From positions 1 to 52,176 of the forward strand of contig SVNR01000015.1 in NCBI GenBank assembly GCA_015066815.1: DNA of 52,176 nt, given 5' to 3'. Within the stretch, counting starts at the first letter, position 1. Each line of letters starts with the position of its first letter. The DNA is from Ruminococcus sp. (GTDB lineage Bacteria > Bacillota > Clostridia > Oscillospirales > Ruminococcaceae). Under the pieces are notes generated by a model. That model worked only from the letters and a program-made list of their open reading frames with translations, was not told where the DNA came from and did not search any database. A program made the position numbers and the translations under genes. Of the stretch, positions 25,927 to 33,859 are shown one piece after another.

Positions 25927-27123
25927 GTGCTTAGCGGAAAATGTGTAGTTCTTGGTGTTACAGGCTCCATAGCCGCATACAAAACAGCAAATCTTGCAAG
26001 TATGCTTGTAAAGCTGAATTGTGATGTGCATGTTATCATGACACAAAACGCTACGAACTTTATAAACCCCATTGTTTTTGAAACCATTACAAAAAACAAG
26101 TGTCTGGTTGATACGTTTGACAGAAATTTTCAGTTTCATGTTGCTCATGTATCGCTTGCACAAAAGGCAGACCTGTTTATGATAGCGCCGGCTTCGGCAA
26201 ATATTCTCGGTAAGGTTGCGAATGGGATAGCTGACGATATGCTCTCTACTACAATAATGGCTACGAAGGCTCCGTGTTATTTTTCACCGGCTATGAATAC
26301 TGCAATGTACGAAAATGTTGTTGTAAGTGATAATATGAACAAGCTCAGAGGATATGGCTATCATATCATAGAGGCTGATTCAGGATTCCTTGCTTGCCGT
26401 GATATCGGAAAGGGTAAGCTGCCGCCGGAAAAAGTACTTCTTGACTATATTTTAAGAGAAATCTCCTGTAAAAAAGACCTTGAAGGTAAAAAAATACTCG
26501 TTACTGCAGGTCCGACCCGTGAGGCTATAGATCCTGTGAGATATATTTCAAATCACTCTACAGGAAAGATGGGCTTTGCAATTGCACGACGCGCTATGCT
26601 CAGAGGGGCAAAGGTCGTTCTTGTCAAAGGTCCTTCAAACGAAGAAGTTCCGCCGTTTATCAATGTAATCGATGTTGTCTCTGCACAGGAAATGTTTGAA
26701 GCAGTAAGAGATAATTTTGAAAGCTGTGATATCATTGTCAAGTCTGCCGCTGTTGCGGATTACAGACCTTCTTCTGTAAGTGATCAGAAAATAAAGAAAA
26801 AAAATGATGACATGAGTATAGAGCTTGAGCGTACAGAGGATATTCTTGCGTATATAGGAAAGCATCGTAAGCCTGAACAGTTCATATGCGGTTTTTCTAT
26901 GGAAACAGAAAACATGCTTGAAAACTCCCGTGAAAAACTGAAGAAGAAAAACATCGATATGATCTGTGCAAACAACCTGAAGCAGAAGGGTGCAGGCTTC
27001 GGAGGAGATACAAACATAGTTACGGTCATAACCGGAAACAGCGAAGAGGCTTTACCTCTCTTGAGCAAGGAGGAAACAGCAGACAGAATACTTGACAGTA
27101 TTCTTGAACAAATTAACTTATGA
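25927..27123 (+). CDS. coaBC: Bifunctional CoaBC (phosphopantothenoylcysteine synthetase/decarboxylase)
   Basis: 398 aa. The N-terminal CoaC half is a flavin decarboxylase with GVTGSIAAYKTANL, the active-site motif PAMNTAMYEN and the substrate-clamp Cys in GFLACRDIGKGKLP. The C-terminal CoaB half (from ~180) has the VTAGPTREAIDPVRYISNHS dinucleotide motif and ICGFSMETE. Together they make phosphopantetheine from phosphopantothenate. GTG start after GGAGG. It completes panBCD-coaBC. Confidence 0.96.
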   Translation: MLSGKCVVLGVTGSIAAYKTANLASMLVKLNCDVHVIMTQNATNFINPIVFETITKNKCLVDTFDRNFQFHVAHVSLAQKADLFMIAPASANILGKVANGIADDMLSTTIMATKAPCYFSPAMNTAMYENVVVSDNMNKLRGYGYHIIEADSGFLACRDIGKGKLPPEKVLLDYILREISCKKDLEGKKILVTAGPTREAIDPVRYISNHSTGKMGFAIARRAMLRGAKVVLVKGPSNEEVPPFINVIDVVSAQEMFEAVRDNFESCDIIVKSAAVADYRPSSVSDQKIKKKNDDMSIELERTEDILAYIGKHRKPEQFICGFSMETENMLENSREKLKKKNIDMICANNLKQKGAGFGGDTNIVTVITGNSEEALPLLSKEETADRILDSILEQINL

Positions 27124-27134
27124 GGTAAAAACAA

Positions 27135-28268
27135 ATGAATAAAAAAGAGTTGAATGAAATAAAAAAGAATTTTTCGGACGACTGTGGCTTTTTTACAATA
27201 AATTCTTTTCTTTCCGCTTTTGTGGACCCGGAAAAAAATATAAAATACAAAGAGAACAAGCCGTACAGCATTATAGCAGATGATGAGCGTGAGGTAGTGA
27301 CCGATACTTTAAAAAAAGTCCTTACCGGTACAATAGGCAAGCATCTTGTAGAATATGAGTTTCCGAATGAGGCATATGAAGAAGGAAAAGCCCAGAAAAT
27401 CCTCTATGATGTTGTTTCTTCAAAAATGAAGGAAGAGGAAAATATCGACGCTTTTCTCAGCAAGATAGTTGAAAACATCGACTACGCGGCTTCATTTACT
27501 ATTCTTACTGCGCATTGTACATACAGTATAAAAAAGAAAAACAAGAACGATGAAGACGATCTCGATAATATATCCGAGGAGTATAACTTTATAGTTACTG
27601 CTGTATGTCCTGCCAACACAAACGATGTGGGACTGTTTTATGACGAGGAAACAGGCACTATTCTTAAAAAAACAAATACAGAAATGATAATAAGCAAGAT
27701 CCCTACAGACGGTTTTCTGTATCCTGTATTCAGTGACAGAAGTCCTGATGTAAACCACGTTATGTATTTTTCCAAAAAAGCTGACAAGCCTAATGTTTCT
27801 ATAATCGAAAACGTTCTTGACTGTGTGTTTGTTATGTCAGCTGAAAATGAAAAGGCTCGTTTTCAGCAGGTGCTCAATACGGTTGTTTCTGATGAGCTTA
27901 ACTATCACGTAATAACTCAGGTAAACGAAAAACTTCGTGAGGTAGTTGACCTGAGCAAAAACGAGACAGAACCGGCAAAGATAAACGACAAGCAGCTAAA
28001 GCATATTCTTTCGGACGCAGGAGTAAGCGCAGATAAGCTCGAAGCGCTTGAACCTGCATATAAAACGCTTGTCGGTGATGTAGGACTTACTGCATCAAAC
28101 ATCACAGACAACAGGACAGTTGTAGTTACTCCTGATATTACGATAAACATAAAAAAAGATGCAGCCGGAAAACTAAGAACAAGCAGTATCGAGGGAAGAA
28201 ACTGTCTTATTATTGATCTTGATGATCCGAACATAGTGGTGAACGGACTTCCGGCACTTCTGAAATAA
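27135..28268 (+). CDS. DUF4317 family protein
   Basis: 377-aa soluble protein. The N-terminus (MNKKELNEIKKNF, then FVDPEKN) and the DUF4317 body seen in many Clostridia are recognisable. The C-terminus has VVVTPDITINIKKDAAGKL followed by a short IDLDDPNIVVNGLPALL end. Its function is unknown. It lies 11 bp after coaBC and 24 bp before the dGTPase-like gene, so it is in the same transcript. Confidence 0.8.
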   Translation: MNKKELNEIKKNFSDDCGFFTINSFLSAFVDPEKNIKYKENKPYSIIADDEREVVTDTLKKVLTGTIGKHLVEYEFPNEAYEEGKAQKILYDVVSSKMKEEENIDAFLSKIVENIDYAASFTILTAHCTYSIKKKNKNDEDDLDNISEEYNFIVTAVCPANTNDVGLFYDEETGTILKKTNTEMIISKIPTDGFLYPVFSDRSPDVNHVMYFSKKADKPNVSIIENVLDCVFVMSAENEKARFQQVLNTVVSDELNYHVITQVNEKLREVVDLSKNETEPAKINDKQLKHILSDAGVSADKLEALEPAYKTLVGDVGLTASNITDNRTVVVTPDITINIKKDAAGKLRTSSIEGRNCLIIDLDDPNIVVNGLPALLK

Positions 28269-28292
28269 ACCTTTTTTCGTGAGGTGGGAATA

Positions 28293-29513
28293 TTGGAATA
28301 CAGTAAGGAATACAAAGAGATTTTTACCGAGATAGTAAAAAACGAGGTCCGGCGAGAGGGAAGGACATTAAGCAGATTTGCCTGTAAAAGCTCTGAAAGT
28401 AAACGTCTTAACGAGGAAGAAATCTCCGACAGACTTAATATCAGACCTGCTTTTTTCCATGATGCCGACAAAATAATCCATTCAAAGGCATACACAAGAT
28501 ATATAGATAAAACACAGGTGTTTTCACTTTTTGATAATGATCATATAACTCACCGTGTGCTTCATGTTCAGCTTGTATCCAAGATAGCCCGCATGATAGG
28601 CAGATGTCTTGGCCTTAACGAGGATCTTATTGAAGCAATAGCGCTCGCACATGATCTCGGTCACGTTCCCTACGGACATGACGGAGAAAGATATCTTGAT
28701 GAGATATGCCGCAAAAACGATCTTGGATATTTTTGTCACAATGCTCAGAGTGTAAAATTCCTCATGGAGCTTGAAAAAAGAGGAAAAGGCCTTAATCTTA
28801 GCCTTCAGGTACTTGATGGTGTTCTTGCACATAACGGTGAGATTATACAGTCAAAGTACGAGCCTGATACTACAAAGGATTTTGATAGATTTATCAGTGA
28901 GTACAACAGCTGTTTTACTGAAGAAAACTACAGCAAAAAGCTTGTTCCTATGACTCTTGAGGGTTGTGTAGTACGTATAAGTGATGTTATAGCGTATATA
29001 GGACGAGATGTAGAGGACGCTATCACTCTGCGGCTTATAAACAGAGAGGATTTGCCGGAAGAAGTTACTTCGGTTCTCGGAAATACAAACAGCACAATTA
29101 TAAACGCTCTTATTACGGATATTATTGTAAACAGCTTTGATAAGCCGTATCTTCGTATTTCAGAAAAAATATTTGCCGCTCTGAAGTCTCTTATGGATTA
29201 TAACTATAAAAACATATACAAAAATCCAATAATAAAAGACGAAGATCTCAAAATAAAAAATATGTTTTTTACTCTGTATGATAAATACATCAGGAGTATT
29301 GAATCAGCTGATAAGACATCAGATATATACAGCAACTATCTGGATTCGTTTGACAGCTCATATATCGAAAAATATATACAAAGCAAGAACACCGGAAGAC
29401 TTGTTGTTGACTATATTTCCGGTATGACTGACAGATATTTTAATGATTGCTTTGAAAAGTTTACTCTGCCCAAAAAATTCGGCAGGGATGTGAGCAGGCA
29501 GAATCTTTTTTAG
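28293..29513 (+). CDS. HD-domain dGTP triphosphohydrolase-like protein
   Basis: 406-aa member of the dGTPase/SAMHD1-like HD family, which removes triphosphate from dNTPs. HD residues: His in DNDHITHRVLHVQ, HD in ALAHDLGHVPYGHDGE, and a later Asp in VVRISDVIAYIGRD. LNIRPAFFHDADKIIHSKA is typical of the dgt N-terminus. TTG at 28293 is preferred because GAGGTGGG lies just before; GTG 28284 is the alternative. Substrate preference is not known. The operon ends at the hairpin at 29534. Confidence 0.85.
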   Translation: MEYSKEYKEIFTEIVKNEVRREGRTLSRFACKSSESKRLNEEEISDRLNIRPAFFHDADKIIHSKAYTRYIDKTQVFSLFDNDHITHRVLHVQLVSKIARMIGRCLGLNEDLIEAIALAHDLGHVPYGHDGERYLDEICRKNDLGYFCHNAQSVKFLMELEKRGKGLNLSLQVLDGVLAHNGEIIQSKYEPDTTKDFDRFISEYNSCFTEENYSKKLVPMTLEGCVVRISDVIAYIGRDVEDAITLRLINREDLPEEVTSVLGNTNSTIINALITDIIVNSFDKPYLRISEKIFAALKSLMDYNYKNIYKNPIIKDEDLKIKNMFFTLYDKYIRSIESADKTSDIYSNYLDSFDSSYIEKYIQSKNTGRLVVDYISGMTDRYFNDCFEKFTLPKKFGRDVSRQNLF

Positions 29514-29533
29514 CTGAATAGAGAGTTATGGGT

Positions 29534-29575
29534 AAAAAAGAAGCAGGATATTAGTTGTTATCCTGCTTCTTTTTT
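29534..29575. terminator. Bidirectional terminator
   Basis: A perfect 17-bp stem (29534-29550 with 29559-29575) includes an A-run and a T-run on opposite arms, so it can stop the pan/dGTPase operon on the plus strand and the 29611-29871 gene on the minus strand. Confidence 0.9.
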
Positions 29576-29610
29576 ATTAAACGAAAACATTTTTTACTTT
29601 TAATAAAATT

Positions 29611-29871
29611 TTATTCTTTAAAAAAATCATCATGCTTCTGCCTGAGCCACTCTTTCATAGCGTCTAGTCCGTCCGGAGTAAGTTCAAACTCTGCTTTGTC
29701 AATAATATCGTTTTCCGGGGTTTTGTCAAGGCAGAACTTGCCTTTCCATACTATTATCTCAAGCTTGTCACCGGTAATGATTTTGTAGTTGAAAACATTA
29801 TCAACACTTCCTGTGTATTTGTTTTTTTCTGCAAAATATGTAAAGCCCGGAATATCAAATATTTTTTTCAT
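29611..29871 (-). CDS. Small conserved-looking cytoplasmic protein, unknown
   Basis: 86 aa with many charged residues, beginning MKKIFDIPGFTYF and ending MKEWLRQKHDDFFKE. No membrane segment or known domain; I do not recognise it. A good AGGAGAAAGG site precedes the ATG. It is flanked by hairpins on both sides, so it is probably a single-gene transcript. On the minus strand, TATAAT occurs at 29905-29910 as a likely -10 box. Confidence 0.6.
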   Translation of the reverse strand: MKKIFDIPGFTYFAEKNKYTGSVDNVFNYKIITGDKLEIIVWKGKFCLDKTPENDIIDKAEFELTPDGLDAMKEWLRQKHDDFFKE

Positions 29872-29912
29872 GCTAAGTGGTTTCCTTTCTCCTGGTATGA
29901 AGGATTATAGAC

Positions 29913-29939
29913 AGAGCCTGCTTTGATAAAGCAGGCTCT
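29913..29939. terminator. 12-bp perfect hairpin between two minus-strand genes
   Basis: AGAGCCTGCTTT and AAAGCAGGCTCT with a 3-nt loop. It probably ends the AbrB-type gene upstream on the minus strand, though Ts follow only on the plus side (CTTTTG). Confidence 0.6.
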
Positions 29940-29950
29940 TTTGTATGTAT

Positions 29951-30190
29951 TTATTTTTTGAGATCGTTCATGCATTCCTGGCAGATGCTCTTGCTCTTGT
30001 AATCAACGAGGTTTTCGTTGCTTGAGCAGAATATGCATGATGACTTGTACTTCTTGAGAATAACAGCGTCCTGATCTACGTATATTTCGAGGCTGTCTTT
30101 TTCGCTTATACTAAGTGTTCTTCTGAGTTCTATAGGGAGAACTATTCTTCCTAATTCGTCGATTTTTCTTACTATACCTGTAGATTTCAT
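29951..30190 (-). CDS. AbrB/SpoVT-type transition-state regulator with zinc-ribbon tail
   Basis: 79 aa. Residues 1-50 are an AbrB swapped-hairpin DNA-binding domain (STGIVRKIDELGRIVLPIEL, RRTLSISEKDSLEIYVD). Residues 51-79 carry two CxxC pairs (CIFC and CQEC), a likely zinc ribbon, common in clostridial AbrB proteins. It binds DNA as a dimer or tetramer and usually controls growth-phase genes. An AGGAGG site precedes the ATG. Confidence 0.92.
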   Translation of the reverse strand: MKSTGIVRKIDELGRIVLPIELRRTLSISEKDSLEIYVDQDAVILKKYKSSCIFCSSNENLVDYKSKSICQECMNDLKK

Positions 30191-30252
30191 GTTGATTTCC
30201 TCCTGAAAAAAATAAATTGAAAAAATATGTAGTAAAAAAATTTACTAAGATA

Positions 30253-30281
30253 ATTATACAATATTTGTAATCAAAAGTCAA
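30253..30281 (-). promoter_or_regulatory. Promoter of the AbrB-type gene
   Basis: On the minus strand TTGACT (30276-30281) and TATAAT (30253-30258) are 17 bp apart. The leader is about 55 nt and AT-rich. Confidence 0.75.
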
Positions 30282-30454
30282 CAGAATTTTTCAGAAAATT
30301 TCCTGAAACATAAAAAAATTTCTATAATATTGAAAACCTAAGAATTTTTTATAAAATTTCCAGAATTAAGCTTATCTCATTTAAAATATAAACAGATAAT
30401 TTAGTAAAAAGGATTTTACGACAAAAACCAAGAAACGCTCAGCAGGCGGTTTTA

Positions 30455-31036
30455 TCAGCCTGCGTTGAGTCCGTAGTTTGCACAAAGAGCAGCAAGTCCG
30501 CCGCCAAAGCCTGAACCAACTGCGCAGAATTTCCATTCGCCGTTGTTTCTGTAGAGTTCACCTACAACAAGTGCAGTTTCTATTGAGAAGTCTTCGCAGA
30601 GATCGTAACGGATAAGCTCAACACCGGTGCTTTCGTCAAGAATTCTGATATAAGCGTTTGAAACCTGTCCGAAGTTCTGCTGTCTTGTTTCGTGATCGTA
30701 TATTGTTACAGTAAATGCGATCTTTTCGATGTTTGCAGGTACTGAAGAGAGAGAGATTTTGATCTGTTCATCATCGCCGTCGCCTTCACCTGTAAGGTTG
30801 TCACCCATGTGGGTTACAGAGCCGCATTCTGACTTGAGGTTGCCGTAGAAGATGAATGAGCTGTCGCTTGGTGCCTTGCCTGATGCGTCAAGCATAAAAG
30901 CAGCTGTGTCAAGATCGAAATCGCTTCCGCCATCATACTTGTTTATATCCCAGCCAAGTCCTACGATTACGTTTGAAAGTCCCGGATTTGTTTTTGTAAG
31001 GTCTATTTTCTGACCTTTCTGAAGTGAAATTGCCAT
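30455..31036 (-). CDS. TerD-family stress protein
   Basis: 193-aa member of the TerD/CABP family, calcium-binding proteins linked to tellurite and general stress resistance. Marks: [40 protein letters not shown] (Asp-rich calcium site), [30 protein letters not shown] and the [12 protein letters not shown] end. It is alone here: no other ter gene is seen, so a housekeeping stress role is more likely than a full tellurite operon. A short GCAGGC/GCCTGC hairpin overlaps the stop but lacks a T-run. Confidence 0.93.
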   Translation of the reverse strand: MAISLQKGQKIDLTKTNPGLSNVIVGLGWDINKYDGGSDFDLDTAAFMLDASGKAPSDSSFIFYGNLKSECGSVTHMGDNLTGEGDGDDEQIKISLSSVPANIEKIAFTVTIYDHETRQQNFGQVSNAYIRILDESTGVELIRYDLCEDFSIETALVVGELYRNNGEWKFCAVGSGFGGGLAALCANYGLNAG

Positions 31037-31095
31037 GATTAAAGTTCCTCCTTGTTTGTTCTTTGAATTAAGATTAACCGGACAAAATGTGCCCG

Positions 31096-31120
31096 ATATA
31101 TTGATATAATTTCAATATAT
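31096..31120. promoter_or_regulatory. Palindrome just downstream of the TerD promoter (candidate operator)
   Basis: ATATATTGA and TCAATATAT flank a 7-nt centre, 6-30 bp past the -10 box and so across or just after the expected start site. The position fits a repressor site. AT-rich chance symmetry cannot be excluded. Confidence 0.35.
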
Positions 31121-31125
31121 TGTTG

Positions 31126-31154
31126 ATTATACACTATTATCTACTGAAAGTCAA
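31126..31154 (-). promoter_or_regulatory. Promoter of the TerD gene
   Basis: Minus strand: TTGACT (31149-31154), 17 bp, TATAAT (31126-31131). The leader is about 85 nt and the GGAGGA site lies before the ATG. Confidence 0.75.
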
Positions 31155-31226
31155 TAGAAAATTTAATTATTTTGTCTGTGAATATATAAAAAAACCGAAC
31201 CGTATTATACTTTGGAACATATTATA

Positions 31227-31265
31227 TTATAGTGAACGTCAAAATAAATCTGACTTTTACTATAA
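31227..31265. repeat. TATAGT-family palindromic repeat
   Basis: TTATAGTGAACGTCA and TGACTTTTACTATAA as inverted ends, 27 bp before the next gene. Confidence 0.75.
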
Positions 31266-31291
31266 AAACTTGATGGTCTGGAGATGATAAA

Positions 31292-31627
31292 ATGCTGAAA
31301 ATATTATTTGTTTTTGGTGTAATTATTATTCCTGTTTTGTTTTGTGTATTTTCTTTTTTTTACGCTGTAAGCTTTTATACAAAAAGAAATTCCGTTTTTA
31401 ACTCAAGGCTGACAGCTGTTTTTTCGATTCCGGAAGATGAAGAAAATACAGAGATGGTACTCAGAGAGCTTGTTTCATACATAAAAAGAAATGAAATGAA
31501 TTGTTTCAGAAAAATATATATCAAAACCAATGGTGATAACGAGAACGTGAAGCTGATATGTCTTAAAATGTGTCAGGAATATCCGATCTTTGAGCTGATA
31601 AGAGATGTTGAGCTGCATAAAATATAA
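31292..31627 (+). CDS. Small protein with N-terminal membrane anchor
   Basis: 111 aa. Residues 3-28 form one long hydrophobic segment; the rest is cytoplasmic with a short alpha/beta-looking domain (CFRKIYIKTNGDNENVKLI, CLKMCQEYPIF). Similar small anchored proteins occur in Clostridia, but I know no function. A GGAG site lies 8 nt before the ATG. Single gene. Confidence 0.55.
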   Translation: MLKILFVFGVIIIPVLFCVFSFFYAVSFYTKRNSVFNSRLTAVFSIPEDEENTEMVLRELVSYIKRNEMNCFRKIYIKTNGDNENVKLICLKMCQEYPIFELIRDVELHKI

Positions 31628-31649
31628 TACATGCGTGGCTTTAGGATGT

Positions 31650-31678
31650 TTGACATTTTTAACAGGATATGATATCAT
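31650..31678 (+). promoter_or_regulatory. Promoter of the Mrp-type ATPase gene
   Basis: TTGACA (31650-31655), 17 bp, TATCAT (31673-31678). The leader of about 105 nt contains two repeat elements (31691-31737 and 31733-31767). Confidence 0.65.
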
Positions 31679-31690
31679 TTTAATATTGCC

Positions 31691-31737
31691 GTGCACATAC
31701 GCTGACTACGAAAGCTTAGTGCATATCGGCTGATAGT
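31691..31737. repeat. Structured dispersed repeat, copy A (partner 45462-45509)
   Basis: It shares the block CTTAGTGCATATC(G/A)GCTGATAGTAA and the upstream TGCACATA with 45462-45509. TGCAC and GTGCA can form a stem. Both copies lie in the 5' leader of a gene. Confidence 0.6.
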
Positions 31738-31767
31738 AAACGCAGAAAAGATTTTTGCATTCACTAT
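31733..31767. repeat. TATAGT-family palindromic repeat
   Basis: ATAGTAAACGCA and TGCATTCACTAT as inverted ends with an 11-nt loop. It is joined to the 3' end of structured repeat copy A, 23 bp before the Mrp gene. Confidence 0.65.
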
Positions 31768-31790
31768 GTATATGAAAGGATAGTTTAAAA

Positions 31791-32633
31791 ATGAGCGAAG
31801 AATGCACACATGATTGTTCCTCCTGTTCAAGCAATTGCGGGGAAAGAAAAAATCCTAAGGATTTTATTGAAAAAACAAACGAATACTCCAAGGTAAAAAA
31901 AGTAATTGCTGTAGTGAGCGGCAAGGGCGGTGTAGGAAAGTCACTTGTTACCTCGACTCTTTCAGTAACTGCAAGAAAAAGAGGCTACTCAACAGCTATA
32001 CTTGACGCTGATATTACCGGACCTTCTATACCTAAGGCTTTTGGTATCACAGAAAAAGCAAAGGGAAGTGATCAGGGACTTTTTCCTGAAGAAACATCAA
32101 CAGGCATCAAGGTTATGTCTCTTAATCTTCTTATGGAAAACGAAACAGATCCGGTTATCTGGAGAGGTCCTGTGATCGGCGGAACTGTAAAGCAGTTCTG
32201 GACCGATGTACTCTGGGGTGATGTTGATTATATGTTTATAGATATGCCTCCGGGAACAGGCGATGTACCGCTGACAGTGTTCCAGTCAATTCCTGTTGAC
32301 GGAATAGTTATCGTGACATCACCTCAGGAGCTTGTTTCCATGATAGTCGGAAAGGCTGTAAAGATGGCAAATCTTATGAATATACCGATACTTGGTATAG
32401 TTGAGAACATGAGCTACATTGAGTGTGAATGCTGCGGTAAAAAAATAAACCTCTACGGAGAGAGCAATCTGGAAAAGGTTGCTGCAGAGTACAATACAGA
32501 GGCTCTTGCAGCGATACCTATAAAGCCGGAGATATCAGCAGCCTGCGACAGTGGTGCCATCGAAAAGTATGATAGTTTTGAATGGCTTGAAAAAGCGTTT
32601 GACATTATCGAGAAAAAAGTTCCTGTAAAATAA
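31791..32633 (+). CDS. Mrp/NBP35 family P-loop ATPase, iron-sulfur carrier
   Basis: 280-aa SIMIBI-class ATPase thought to bind and transfer [4Fe-4S] clusters to apoproteins. The N-terminus has clustered Cys (CTHDCSSCSSNC), as in NBP35-type proteins. The deviant Walker A is SGKGGVGKS (about residues 43-51). Later DADITGPSIPKAFG, DMPPGTGDVPLTV and a CECC motif (CECCGKKINLYG) for the shared cluster. Clear promoter and terminator make it a single-gene unit. Confidence 0.93.
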   Translation: MSEECTHDCSSCSSNCGERKNPKDFIEKTNEYSKVKKVIAVVSGKGGVGKSLVTSTLSVTARKRGYSTAILDADITGPSIPKAFGITEKAKGSDQGLFPEETSTGIKVMSLNLLMENETDPVIWRGPVIGGTVKQFWTDVLWGDVDYMFIDMPPGTGDVPLTVFQSIPVDGIVIVTSPQELVSMIVGKAVKMANLMNIPILGIVENMSYIECECCGKKINLYGESNLEKVAAEYNTEALAAIPIKPEISAACDSGAIEKYDSFEWLEKAFDIIEKKVPVK

Positions 32634-32637
32634 TTCA

Positions 32638-32679
32638 AAAAAACCTTTGTGCATTTTTTCATCTGCACAAAGGTTTTTT
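32638..32679 (+). terminator. Terminator after the Mrp gene
   Basis: A 16-bp perfect stem with A-run and T-run arms (32638-32653 with 32664-32679), loop of 10 nt. Confidence 0.9.
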
Positions 32680-32741
32680 GTATTCTTTTTAGGAAATGTT
32701 GCACAAAACATATATAAAAAACAAGAAAATCAAGTGTTTTA

Positions 32742-32770
32742 TTGACATTTCGCATATAGTGTGGTACAAT
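32742..32770 (+). promoter_or_regulatory. Promoter of the 32864 gene
   Basis: TTGACA (32742-32747), 17 bp, TACAAT (32765-32770), with a leader of about 85 nt. Confidence 0.75.
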
Positions 32771-32863
32771 AAAAATATAGTTTAAGATAGGGATTAGTAT
32801 CTTGAGCTTCAAATACACGTTTTTTCAAGGATGATGAGTGTATTTTCAAGGAGGGGATTATAT

Positions 32864-33814
32864 ATGGAAAAGGGAAGGTTCTCATCTGTAGTCGAAAGAA
32901 TGGCATACAGATACAATCAGCTTTATCTCACGCCCAAAAAAGGAATATCAGAAACAGGGATGTATTATGATATTGTCCGCTACGGTAAAATACCTCCTGA
33001 GATGGACGAGGTCAGGAAAAAGGAAGGTCTCTCAGGATTCAAGTGCAGTGAGCGTGACAGATATTTTTCCGAAACTACACCGGCAGGTAAGGTGGATATA
33101 GTTTATCTTCATGAGCGTTGTGATTTTGAACGTTTTCTGCAGATAATGGTTTACAGCGGGGAACCGGCAAACGTAGCTTCGAGAATAGAGAGCGCCGAAA
33201 TACTTGGGGTTACAAACTGGCGCAAGATCGAAGATCATATGAACGAATATCTCTCAAGTGGAGGAGAAAAATCCTCATGGAGAGATGAGCTCAGAAGGTT
33301 TACAAATAACAAGCAGAACTATCAGGATTCGATTATCCTTCTCGGAAACAGCGGATATTCGGGATTGTCAGCTGACGACACCGGGTTTGGCGATATCATC
33401 TGGGAAGAGGTATCATTAAAAATTAAAATATACAGCTCGTGTGCAAGGTTTATATGCAGAAGACTGTTTTCTGAATATAAAAATATAATCTGGGAGGAGA
33501 TCCTTGCGGATTGTATCGGAATCCTGTTTGCGTTTAACAAATATGATACGTTGCTCGCCAAAAAACTGCTTGGAATTACAAAAAAAGGTTATGATAAAAA
33601 GAGCAGGTTTATGAATTTCTGTATTGATCTTGGCTATGATGCAGAAGTTCTGGCAATGAGAATTACTGATGTTATAGATAGACTGGGTGTACAGATCAAA
33701 AAGCTCATTTCATCAGGAATAACAGATTATTATGACGTATTGTTCAGGCTTGAAGAAGATATGGAGGCCTATGTTGACATATTAAAGGGGCATTCTCCGA
33801 AAGAAGACCGCTGA
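32864..33814 (+). CDS. Unknown soluble protein
   Basis: 316 aa, no signal or membrane segment. It has three rough parts: a charged N-terminus (MEKGRFSSVVERMAYRYNQL), a middle with FTNNKQNYQDSIILLGNSGY, and a helical C-terminus containing WEEILADCIGILFAFNKYDT and AKKLLGITKKGYD. The spacing of Glu, Asp and Gly in the EEILADCIG segment recalls metal-binding helical families, but I cannot assign one. ATG 32864 follows GGAGGGG; a longer frame from 32831 has no site. It is flanked by its own promoter and a bidirectional terminator. Confidence 0.6.
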   Translation: MEKGRFSSVVERMAYRYNQLYLTPKKGISETGMYYDIVRYGKIPPEMDEVRKKEGLSGFKCSERDRYFSETTPAGKVDIVYLHERCDFERFLQIMVYSGEPANVASRIESAEILGVTNWRKIEDHMNEYLSSGGEKSSWRDELRRFTNNKQNYQDSIILLGNSGYSGLSADDTGFGDIIWEEVSLKIKIYSSCARFICRRLFSEYKNIIWEEILADCIGILFAFNKYDTLLAKKLLGITKKGYDKKSRFMNFCIDLGYDAEVLAMRITDVIDRLGVQIKKLISSGITDYYDVLFRLEEDMEAYVDILKGHSPKEDR

Positions 33815-33815
33815 A

Positions 33816-33859
33816 AAAAAGCAAATGCACAGGATTTTTTTGTGCATTTGCTTTTCTTT
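33816..33859. terminator. Bidirectional terminator between convergent genes
   Basis: A stem of about 15 bp (33816-33830 with 33840-33854) with an A/T-rich base; seven Ts follow the hairpin on the minus strand and a T-rich tract on the plus strand. Confidence 0.85.

Noticed and set aside
30455-31036. Full tellurite-resistance locus around TerD
   Set aside because: No TerA, TerC, TerE or related biosynthetic gene is present within the window; TerD is alone.
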